Part shown: positions 1 to 5,746 of the stretch, in pieces
Position numbering within the stretch: the stretch's first letter is position 1
How the letters are laid out: each line of letters starts with the position of its first letter
Assembly (NCBI GenBank): GCA_043820105.1
Contig: JBDREC010000074.1
Location: 1 to 9,716, forward strand
Direction of reading: 5' to 3'
DNA: 9,716 nt
Source of the DNA: JBDREC01 sp043820105 [NCBI: Pseudomonadota bacterium]
GTDB lineage: Bacteria > Bdellovibrionota_F > JAHFAK01
Program-made: the position numbers and the translations under genes
Notes under the pieces: generated by a model
What the model saw: only the letters and a program-made list of their open reading frames with translations
Told to the model about the DNA's origin: nothing
The model's database searches: none

Positions 1-79
1 ATGTGTATTTTGAAATATTTTCTAAATCAGGTAGACCTGTAGAAGTTATTCAGATAAAAAGGACCGAAATTATGCATTC

Positions 80-796
80 TTACTGGCTCTGCTTTTGCCG
101 CTCCTTGAACCTCTTCCTCCATTTTTGATACTTATCTTTCATGATTTTACTTAAGCCTGCTTTTTTTTCATTTACCCAACTTGATTCACCAATAAAATAT
201 TTGCATTCTTCATGCAATCGTTCCTTGACCGCCTCCCAGACATCCATAAATGATTCAATCAGCTCCTGGTATTTTTTCTGTTTTTCTTTTGGAGTGGTGC
301 CCAGGCCTTCATAAATTGGTGATGGAGTAACTAATGGATCCTCCTTACCTTCAGCATAATAAGCATAGGATGAAAACTTGTTCTGTGATGGATGTTTGAC
401 CATTCCTGCTTTAACCTGGTTTAGGTCAATGTAGGCAGCAACATTAACCATATCATCATGTCTTTCAAGCTGTTGAGACACAAATCTGTCAAGAAAAACC
501 TGTCCCCGCCTTTTTTTTGCTTTATTGTAAGCCTTTGCAAAGATAGAATGAACCCTTCTGAAAAAGGCAGAAAAATCTTTGAGCAGACCAAGCTTCCCCT
601 TCAGATGTGGATGCGAATCCATGAGATTATAATTATTTATTTGTACATTGTACTCATCTTTGTATTTGCATAGGAGGTCATAATAAAGCTTCTTAGCCCA
701 AACTGGTTCCAGTGCCCAGTCATAGTTATGGAATCTAAGAGTAACATGAAAATAACAATTATCCTGCAAAATAGCAGATCTTGGAACAGAAGGCAT
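80..796 (-). CDS. REP-associated tyrosine transposase (Y1/HUH, IS200-like, RAYT)
   Basis: This 238-residue protein belongs to the single-tyrosine HUH transposases that nick and join single-stranded DNA, the RAYT type, which is usually a domesticated single-copy gene acting on palindromic REP sequences. The metal-binding HUH pair is visible as H62-P-H64 in NLMDSHPHL. The probable nucleophile is Y122 in AAYIDLNQVKAG, matching the xYIxxNPVxxG motif of the family, although the usual proline after N is a glutamine here. RGQVFLDRF at about 97-105 and FSSYAYY at about 142-148 also fit the family. The basic C-terminal tail (KWRKRFKERQK) probably binds DNA. The gene is single, intact and not flanked by visible IS ends. 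An imperfect inverted repeat at 912-950 lies upstream, but I could not identify a REP family in the window. The family is clear; whether it is active is inference. Confidence 0.88.
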   Translation of the reverse strand: MPSVPRSAILQDNCYFHVTLRFHNYDWALEPVWAKKLYYDLLCKYKDEYNVQINNYNLMDSHPHLKGKLGLLKDFSAFFRRVHSIFAKAYNKAKKRRGQVFLDRFVSQQLERHDDMVNVAAYIDLNQVKAGMVKHPSQNKFSSYAYYAEGKEDPLVTPSPIYEGLGTTPKEKQKKYQELIESFMDVWEAVKERLHEECKYFIGESSWVNEKKAGLSKIMKDKYQKWRKRFKERQKQSQ

Positions 797-911
797 AAAT
801 TAGCTTTAAAAAGTTGATGTGAAAAATTTTATATACAAAAGTTATGCCAAAAAAGTAGGGTTGAATGAAATTAAGTGGTTGGGATGAAAATATAGAATAA
901 ATACCGAAAAG

Positions 912-950
912 CTTTCCAAAATCTAAACTTGGATTCTGGAATCTGGAAAG
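912..950. repeat. imperfect inverted repeat in the gap 797-1060
   Basis: CTTTCCA (912-918) and TGGAAAG (944-950) form 7-bp arms around an AT-rich centre. A second small hairpin, GAATAT-TTGG-ATATTC, is at 1005-1020. The 264-base gap between the RAYT and glycosyltransferase genes holds no convincing coding frame. Either hairpin could be a weak terminator for the glycosyltransferase gene, which ends at 1061 reading leftwards, or a REP-like substrate of the adjacent transposase. Neither role is shown. Confidence 0.35.
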
Positions 951-1060
951 GTTTGCACCTCCGTACATAAGGTAAAGCGGGATATTATTTATCTGATAAT
1001 TTGAGAATATTTGGATATTCCTTTCTCATTTATTGTGGGACTTAGCAACTTGTAATATTA

Positions 1061-1936
1061 TCATAAATCCTCCATAACTTTTTTAGCTACTATTTCCGCT
1101 CCAATTTCTTTACATGGCCAATCTTTACAATCTTTTAGCCAACGTCCTTCTTTTTGGCAGGGTTGGCATTCTAATCCTTTATTTATTATTTTGCTATATT
1201 TATGAAACCTTTCATCGTAATTTTTTAAAATTGAAGTTGCTGTGAATATAACTATATTATTAATCTCTAATGCATTGGCACAATGGTATAATCCTGTGTC
1301 ATTACTTAATAACATTTTGCTATTTTTTATTAAACCTAAACTGTCTAGAAGAGGTAATCCTGTTTTGTTCACTGTACCTGGAACATATTCTTCTTTTGTT
1401 CCAAGGGAACATACTTTGTAACCTTTAGCTTTTAAAATTGAAGCTACTTTATCATAATAAGGATAAGATTTTATTCCCCATTGTGATCGGCCTAAATAAT
1501 TGTATCCATTACTTATGACAACATCATATTCCTCATCAACATAATTATAATTGCATTTACCATGCCATATGTAATTATCTTCTTTGACTCCTAAATCTTT
1601 TGCTATTTTCAGATATGTACTTATTTCTGAGGAAGTCATGCTGAGTGGGTGTACATCTGCTATCTGAGGTAACTTTATATGAGTTTTAACATATTTTTCC
1701 GTCCAAGAGGTAGTAACTACACCCTCATATTTATTAAAGTCGATGTTTTGTAACTCATGACCAATAAACATGTTATCTATGTAAGGTATAAGATTTTTGG
1801 GTATGGAGTATGATCCATAAGCGTGCCATATGTCCACACCAGAAAATTTTAGGTTCTCTTCTATTGTACGTAAAACAGGTATACACTGAATGAAATTTCC
1901 TATGCCTTCACCTGTAACAAATAAAAGTCTTTTCAT
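1061..1936 (-). CDS. glycosyltransferase family 9 (heptosyltransferase-like)
   Basis: This is a 291-residue glycosyltransferase of family 9, the group that includes the ADP-heptose:LPS heptosyltransferases (two Rossmann-like domains, GT-B fold) and acts at the cytoplasmic face of the inner membrane on surface glycans. The N-terminal TGEGIGNFIQCIPVLRTI (8-25) corresponds to the GxGDxxxxxPxlxxL acceptor-side motif. NDTGLYHCANAL (212-223) is the conserved nucleotide-sugar site normally written GxDTGxxHxAxAL. C257, C260, C270 and C275 reproduce the C-terminal CxPC...C...C cluster common in the family. It is somewhat shorter than the ~320-350 residues of WaaC/WaaF, so the exact sugar cannot be named. 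The start is supported by an AGGA-type ribosome site about 10 bases upstream. It stands alone, next to mobile-element debris rather than in a glycan operon. Confidence 0.85.
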   Translation of the reverse strand: MKRLLFVTGEGIGNFIQCIPVLRTIEENLKFSGVDIWHAYGSYSIPKNLIPYIDNMFIGHELQNIDFNKYEGVVTTSWTEKYVKTHIKLPQIADVHPLSMTSSEISTYLKIAKDLGVKEDNYIWHGKCNYNYVDEEYDVVISNGYNYLGRSQWGIKSYPYYDKVASILKAKGYKVCSLGTKEEYVPGTVNKTGLPLLDSLGLIKNSKMLLSNDTGLYHCANALEINNIVIFTATSILKNYDERFHKYSKIINKGLECQPCQKEGRWLKDCKDWPCKEIGAEIVAKKVMEDL

Positions 1937-2082
1937 ATCAAAGCCGTCCTGTGTTTTTTATTAATTAATCAGCTATGCTCTTTGAATCAGATCTAGCCAT
2001 TAACAAGTCCTTTTTAAAAAGCATATTATTAATTTCATATAATTGATATCACTCGTGTCCGGTTAAAATCTAAAAAATAAAG

Positions 2083-2144
2083 GTTGAACCTATAAAGCTT
2101 AATAGCTAAGCTTATTGTTGATCAAACAAAACAATAGGTTCAAC
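2083..2144. repeat. 11-bp inverted repeat at the left end of the IS4 remnant
   Basis: GTTGAACCTAT (2083-2093) and ATAGGTTCAAC (2134-2144) are exact reverse complements, with a second small inverted pair around AAGCTT between them. The hairpin ends five bases before the ATG of the transposase remnant, so in mRNA it could sequester the start. This is a known IS strategy to block expression from read-through transcripts. The element's left terminus probably lies a little further left, near the GTGTCCGGTTAAA stretch at about 2055-2067, but no matching right end is present. Confidence 0.55.
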
Positions 2145-2148
2145 TGAT

Positions 2149-2490
2149 ATGCATCAAAATATTCTATTTCACAAACTTTTGCAACAAATTCCTAGACATA
2201 AATTTGAAAATTCTGTCAATCGATATGGGTCAGATCAATATGTTAAGAAATTTACTTCTTGTAAGCTATTTTAAATACTCTTTTTAGCTCAAATCAGAGG
2301 AGATGAAAGTTATCGTGATATAGTAACTGCTTTAAAAGCTAAATCTAAGAAATTATATCATATAGGTTTAGAAGCTGTTCCACGATCCATATTATCTGAT
2401 GCTACTAATATTAGAGACTGTGATGTGTTTGAAGAATTATTCTATGAATGTTTAAAACGCTGCAAAGATCTTGCTCCAAGGTATAGATTT
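2149..2490 (+). pseudogene. IS4-family transposase (DUF4372 N-terminus), truncated with internal stop
   Basis: The frame from the ATG at 2149 reads MHQNILFHKLLQQIPRH..., then after an in-frame TAA at 2272-2274 it continues LAQIRGDESYRDIVTALKAK, KLYHIGLEAVPRSILSDA and LKRCKDLAPRYRF. This is the characteristic N-terminal region of IS4-type transposases with a DUF4372 domain: HxLLxxIPRHxFE, then FAQLxGxxSLRDI, then SRSTLxDAN. About the first 113 codons of a protein normally near 370-390 survive. Homology stops near 2490, where unrelated DNA of opposite orientation begins. The catalytic DDE core is therefore absent and the copy is dead. Recognition is by motif memory, without a search. Confidence 0.75.
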
Positions 2491-2735
2491 TTTATTTTCA
2501 AGCTCCTCCTTTCGCTTTAATACTCTATTCGATTCTATGCATACTGCAATCAGGCTTCTTAAATCAAGCTCGTTTGAAGTTCCCTTCTTATTATTTATCT
2601 GAAACTTCTTTTTCCAGTAAAGAAACTTTTTGTAATCAAGATTATTCCTTCTGTAATAGCTGGCTAAAGATTCTTTGGATTTTATGTTCGCCCTAACATG
2701 GTCTTTCCATATCTTTTCTCTTATGTCACCTGATT
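2452..2735 (-). pseudogene. IS66-type TnpA-like (accessory orfA) remnant
   Basis: Read leftwards, the frame holds REKIWKDHVRANIKSKESL, then ASYYRRNNLDYKKFLYWKKKFQ. This resembles the small helix-turn-helix accessory protein TnpA of IS66 elements (pattern W..hv..w..SglSq..YCr.hgls.ksFyyWrkkl). The frame is open from 2751 to 2452, but its upstream 16 residues belong to a different protein family (next entry), and its last ~11 residues are antisense to the IS4 remnant, so neither end is original. TnpB and TnpC are absent. It is probably a non-functional fragment caught between two other remnants. An independent Xre/transposase-like gene is less likely. Confidence 0.55.
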
Positions 2736-2793
2736 CATTGAGCCAATCCAAGGATTTTTGCTAAACTTTAAGGTTTTCAAATGGGAAAGGCAT
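2736..2793 (-). pseudogene. 5' stub of a four-helix-bundle (23S rRNA IVS-type) protein
   Basis: An ATG at 2793-2791, preceded by a good AGGAGA ribosome site, opens a frame reading MPFPFENLKV, then a TAG stop, then QKSLDWLNE. This matches the very conserved start of the four-helix-bundle proteins of the 23S rRNA intervening-sequence family (typically MPFxFExLxVYQKALDF), with the tyrosine codon turned into TAG by one base change. After about 19 codons the frame passes directly into the IS66 TnpA-like remnant. What is left is a stub with an intact translation start. The assignment rests on one short, distinctive motif. Confidence 0.55.
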
Positions 2794-2874
2794 GATTGTC
2801 TCCTAAATAAAATACTTTAATCTAGATTTTGATTTAAAAGAAACATGCCAATTTATTTGATTTTATTTCTTAAT

Positions 2875-2929
2875 CTATTTTCTAAATTTTGGTGATTTGA
2901 GGAAAATAGATAATAGATCTAGAAAATAG
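2875..2929. repeat. 10-bp inverted repeat in the AT-rich gap before the tRNA-like junction
   Basis: CTATTTTCTA (2875-2884) pairs exactly with TAGAAAATAG (2920-2929). A further AAATTTTGG/CCAAAATTT pair (2884-2892 and 2949-2957) nests around the second arm. The 2794-2960 gap has no coding frame of note. With this base composition such pairs are expected fairly often, so no function is claimed. Confidence 0.3.
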
Positions 2930-2959
2930 AGGAAAATTTTGTCTGAAGCCAAAATTTTA

Positions 2960-3036
2960 TGGAGCTGATCGGGATTGAACCGACTACCTCTTGAATGCCA
3001 TTCAAGAGGTAGGGGGTTCGATACCCCCCAGCTCCA
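2960..3036 (+). tRNA. tRNA-like inverted junction: two Ala-tRNA 3' halves joined at the anticodon loop (probable pseudo-tRNA / att core)
   Basis: On the plus strand 2990-3036 is a clean tRNA 3' half: anticodon stem CTTGA/TCAAG, loop ATGCCAT, five-base variable region, T-arm GGGGG-TTCGATA-CCCCC, acceptor CAGCTCC and discriminator A. On the minus strand 3006-2960 is a second 3' half with the same anticodon stem, loop ATGGCAT (GGC, alanine), T-arm GTCGG-TTCAATC-CCGAT and the same acceptor. The two meet at 2998, so the 5' half of each is replaced by the 3' half of the other. The acceptor ends pair perfectly (2960-2967 with 3029-3036), and a TCGG/CCGA stem mimics a D-arm. A tRNA finder may therefore call tRNA-Gly(GCC) here. 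There is no real D-loop, and position 3 is A instead of the G of the alanine G3-U70 identity pair. I regard it as the product of site-specific recombination, not a working tRNA. Confidence 0.6.
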
Positions 3037-3085
3037 TTTTTCACTTATCATTACAACATGTTATATTTCGCTTTTTGTCTATTTA

Positions 3086-3115
3086 GAATTTGCACGCAAA
3101 AATGCACGCAAATTA
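3086..3115 (+). repeat. 30-bp direct repeat, left copy (tandem TGCACGCAAA; candidate arm-type att site)
   Basis: This 30-base sequence recurs identically at 8027-8056 in the same orientation. It contains TGCACGCAAA twice (3091-3100 and 3103-3112) at a 12-bp period, as expected for paired arm-type sites of a tyrosine integrase. It lies 49 bases inside the tRNA-like junction. The last three bases supply the stop codon of the adjacent minus-strand gene. Confidence 0.8.
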
Positions 3116-3826
3116 TTTGTGACATGGAGTTCCCTTAGGTTCTACGTCTACTATGCTCAAACCTTCCAAAAGTACTTCAGATTGAGAGTATATTTTTTTC
3201 CTAAATTCAGAAAATTCAAAGTTAGAAACGGGACAAATAGAAAATAATGCCCTTTGAGTAACATGTCTTACAAAACCATCATTTTCTTTACAAATGTATT
3301 CAGGCAAATATGAAACGCTAACTTCCAAAAGCTTAAACTTATATTCTTTATTATTTTCAAGTTTTTCTTTTAATTGTGCTTCGCTTAAATTACCATAAAC
3401 GGAATCTATTATGCTAAATGTTCCTAGAGAAGACATTACTTCTTCTAATGACAGAGTTCGCCAGAGAAATAATTCACAATTAGGATTAATTTTATAACCT
3501 AATGTAGTACTATTGGCTATACAAGAAAATAACTCAGATAAGTATTTTTCTGGAATGTCTTTAAGTAAAACCTTCGATTGCATAGTTACATACTGGCCAT
3601 TTCTATACACTTCCCAATCATAGTTTAATTCTTCCTGATTTCTATAACATAATTTAGAGTCAGTAATAATATAAGAATCAAAAGGATAATGATTATTCAA
3701 GCCAAGAAACATAATGTTCCCATTTTCAAGTTCTAAATAATACACATCGTCTACTGAAGCTGAAAAGTCTGCAAAAACTAAGTTTGAGCTTAATATAACT
3801 AATATAACGTAAAAATAAATTTTCAT
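3113..3826 (-). CDS. exported cysteine-containing protein of unknown function
   Basis: I do not recognise this 237-residue protein. It starts with a typical Sec signal peptide, with a lysine at 2, a hydrophobic core at 4-18 and a likely cleavage after VFA (about residue 19), so it is expected in the periplasm or outside the cell. The mature part has six cysteines (60, 102, 117, 179, 198, 235), an even number compatible with disulfides, and no membrane segment. The start has a GGAG ribosome site about 10 bases upstream. It is the third gene of a minus-strand run after the P-loop protein and the membrane protein, 66 bases beyond the latter, probably in one operon. Its stop codon lies inside the 30-bp repeat, so its present C-terminus may have been set by element insertion or recombination. 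Confidence 0.75.
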   Translation of the reverse strand: MKIYFYVILVILSSNLVFADFSASVDDVYYLELENGNIMFLGLNNHYPFDSYIITDSKLCYRNQEELNYDWEVYRNGQYVTMQSKVLLKDIPEKYLSELFSCIANSTTLGYKINPNCELFLWRTLSLEEVMSSLGTFSIIDSVYGNLSEAQLKEKLENNKEYKFKLLEVSVSYLPEYICKENDGFVRHVTQRALFSICPVSNFEFSEFRKKIYSQSEVLLEGLSIVDVEPKGTPCHK

Positions 3827-3892
3827 TTTGAAGCTCCTAATTATTGTTAAATGATTAATTAATATGCATTTTAAAATTTGGAGTATTTTTAT

Positions 3893-4777
3893 TTAAAATA
3901 ACTGATAAATGGTATGAGGATAATTCAACCATTCTTTGGTTTCAATTGCTTTTATTCTTAACTCATCTGCATTAATAATGCATTGGAATAGCTTTTCACG
4001 AGAACCTCCCTGTTCTTGACTATAAACTACATCCTTTTTGACACAATCATAAAGACTAAAAATCCCAAAGCCGAAAACATCTTCTGTTATATTTTTATTC
4101 TCGACTTGCTCCATATGAATTCTAAAACACTCCTGCAAATCATCTTCGAAATCATCCGACTTATATGCATTTTCATAGCAAGTCCTATGTTTTGAAAATG
4201 CTAAATCATATGAAGAGAGATTTTTTTCAAAAAGGTAAAGATATAATATCATGCTCACAATAACTAATCCCATGATTGTATAGGCAACAGGATTTGCATA
4301 CAGTTCACTTCCCCAAATAAGCTCTTGTAAAACACCTAAAGCTATCCCTAACAAGGCATTATTTTTTTCATACTCTTTATTTGTTATTTGAAATGAATTT
4401 TCATAACCAAAATGTAAAATTATAGACAAAACAGAATCAATACTAAAATCTTTTAAAAGCACTATTTCCTTAAATAATGTCTCAATAATACTTGAACAAT
4501 CATTAACAAGCTTTCCGTTTAAATATATAAGAAACTTGTTTTCTTCAACTTTCACTGTATATTCTTTTTCGCCTTCAAAATACTGTGCTCTTTTATTATC
4601 AAAATCGAAAGAAACATTATAGAATGCATTTGCATATCCAATCAAATCATCATTTAATGATTTTATCTCGGCAAATGTATCAGCCTTACAAGCTTTGTTT
4701 GAAGTATCAGAAAAAGCATTAAAGCTGTGAGAAAAAAGAATTAAAGCAACCATGATATATATAGTAATATTTCGCAT
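3893..4777 (-). CDS. membrane protein with N-terminal signal and paired cysteines, unknown function
   Basis: I do not recognise this 294-residue protein. Residues 1-22 form a signal peptide or signal anchor (hydrophobic 5-16, possible cleavage near AFS). A predicted domain follows, then one clear transmembrane helix at about 164-183 (PVAYTIMGLVIVSMILYLYL). The C-terminal ~110 residues are acidic and helical, with C200 and C217, then C245 and C266: two C-x16/20-C pairs that look like two disulfide-linked helical hairpins. C30 and C94 lie in the N-terminal part. A ribosome site (AAAGG) precedes the ATG. It begins 22 bases after the stop of the P-loop gene and is followed after 66 bases by the secreted protein, so an operon of three is likely. 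If the signal is cleaved, the C-terminal cysteines would face the cytoplasm. An uncleaved anchor would reverse this, so topology is open. Confidence 0.75.
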   Translation of the reverse strand: MRNITIYIMVALILFSHSFNAFSDTSNKACKADTFAEIKSLNDDLIGYANAFYNVSFDFDNKRAQYFEGEKEYTVKVEENKFLIYLNGKLVNDCSSIIETLFKEIVLLKDFSIDSVLSIILHFGYENSFQITNKEYEKNNALLGIALGVLQELIWGSELYANPVAYTIMGLVIVSMILYLYLFEKNLSSYDLAFSKHRTCYENAYKSDDFEDDLQECFRIHMEQVENKNITEDVFGFGIFSLYDCVKKDVVYSQEQGGSREKLFQCIINADELRIKAIETKEWLNYPHTIYQLF

Positions 4778-4799
4778 AACAAAAACCTTTCTTTTATTT

Positions 4800-5609
4800 T
4801 TATAATTCCAAGTATTTTTTTATCTTACTTATAGATTCATTTAGATATTTTTTTAATTCATCTTCTTTTAACTCTTTGTCATTATTGATTGTTATTACAG
4901 GGATTTGATATTGAGAAATTTTTAATGATCCAGTTCTAACATTTTTATCTTCTGAAACATTATACTTAGGAAAAAATATTTCTTCTTTGAATACTGAATC
5001 CATAACCTCTTTTGGTACACATTGACCTGTTAATTTTGCTCTTGAATCGTTTCTTTTCAAGCGATTATTAAAGCTTGATGTAATATGAAGTATTGACAGA
5101 TTGTCTACCTTAACTTTATTAATTAAATTTTTGATTGTATGTGTGTAAATCTTGTTTGCATCTAAATTAAAGCATTGCATAAAGGCTTGATCATGCCCTC
5201 TTGCAAACTCAACTATATATTTTTTATTTGGATCAATGTTTTTTAGCAATCTTACAATTAATTCATCCCAAACAAGTGGATTTATTACTTCCATTGCCTG
5301 ATCATTAATTTTTCTGCAATATTTAGCTTTTGGAAATTTAACACCATCTTTAAGTTCTTGCAGGTAATCTTCTGTTAGATCTTTTAAAAAAACTGAATAC
5401 TCTTGAAAGTTTTCAAGATCTTTTTTTAATTTTTGATGATTATAAGCTTCAATTACTAGTCGCTCTAACTTGAAATATTCTAATAAAACATCTAAATCAT
5501 CAATTAACTCATAGCTTTGATGTTGCTTTATAAATTCGTTTTTTAATACACTCTTTCCCGCAGCTGACGGCCCTATTAATAAAATTATTTTTGATTTAAG
5601 ACTTTTCAT
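4800..5609 (-). CDS. P-loop kinase-like NTPase (AAA-family-like), unknown substrate
   Basis: This is a 269-residue cytoplasmic P-loop NTPase. The Walker A motif GPSAAGKS (13-20) follows a hydrophobic strand (IILLI), as in small-molecule and polynucleotide kinases. YIVEFARG (131-138) is a second strand ending in an acidic/arginine motif. An arginine-rich segment, NNRLKRNDSRAKLTG (181-195), could be a lid. The pattern recalls uncharacterised adenylate-kinase-like ATPases; the substrate is unknown. I place the start at the ATG at 5609, with AAGGGA about 6 bases upstream, rather than at an ATG 57 bases earlier, whose extension carries three cysteines and would overlap the regulatory palindrome. 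It heads a minus-strand run of three genes and is divergent from the LysR regulator, which probably controls it. Confidence 0.75.
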   Translation of the reverse strand: MKSLKSKIILLIGPSAAGKSVLKNEFIKQHQSYELIDDLDVLLEYFKLERLVIEAYNHQKLKKDLENFQEYSVFLKDLTEDYLQELKDGVKFPKAKYCRKINDQAMEVINPLVWDELIVRLLKNIDPNKKYIVEFARGHDQAFMQCFNLDANKIYTHTIKNLINKVKVDNLSILHITSSFNNRLKRNDSRAKLTGQCVPKEVMDSVFKEEIFFPKYNVSEDKNVRTGSLKISQYQIPVITINNDKELKEDELKKYLNESISKIKKYLEL

Positions 5610-5664
5610 AGCATTCCCTTTATAAATTTTATTCCCAACACAGACACAAATAGCACATGGTGTC

Positions 5665-5692
5665 ATATAAGTAAAATTATATTTACTTATAT
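5665..5692. promoter_or_regulatory. candidate LysR operator overlapping divergent promoters
   Basis: The arms ATATAAGTAAA (5665-5675) and TTTACTTATAT (5682-5692) are perfect 11-bp inverted repeats around a 6-base centre, in the 137-base gap between the divergent lysR-type and P-loop genes. Each arm also supplies a TTTACT that can serve as a -35 box. Rightward, TTTACT (5682-5687) is 17 bases from TATATT (5705-5710), ahead of the LysR gene. Leftward, TTTACT (5675-5670) is 17 bases from a weak TATTTG (5652-5647), ahead of the P-loop operon. This is the typical layout for a LysR protein controlling itself and a divergent operon. Binding is inferred. Confidence 0.6.
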
Positions 5693-5746
5693 TTATTATA
5701 ATGATATATTATATCTTGATTTATAATAAAATTGCAGGATTTTCAA

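Noticed and set aside
1-128. Open plus-strand frame from the left edge (contains FEIFSKSGRPVEV) ending in TGA at 126-128
   Set aside because: It could be the tail of a truncated gene, but it is short, runs into the RAYT gene in antisense, and I recognise no family, so I do not call it.
458-968. Short open frames at 458-673 (+) and 759-968 (-)
   Set aside because: The first is antisense to the clear RAYT gene. The second covers a non-coding gap with hairpins, has a low-complexity aromatic-rich product and no ribosome site.
2961-3036. A normal functional tRNA gene
   Set aside because: The 5' half is the reverse complement of another tRNA 3' half. There is no proper D-loop and the G3-U70 alanine identity pair is lost. 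It is kept only as a tRNA-like junction.
2975-3247. Plus-strand open frame through the tRNA-like junction and the 30-bp repeat
   Set aside because: It is made of tRNA-derived and repeat sequence plus the antisense of the secreted-protein gene, so it is not a plausible protein.
5610-5666. Earlier ATG (5666) for the P-loop protein
   Set aside because: It would add a cysteine-rich stretch unlike kinase N-termini and start inside the operator palindrome. The ATG at 5609 has a good ribosome site just ahead.
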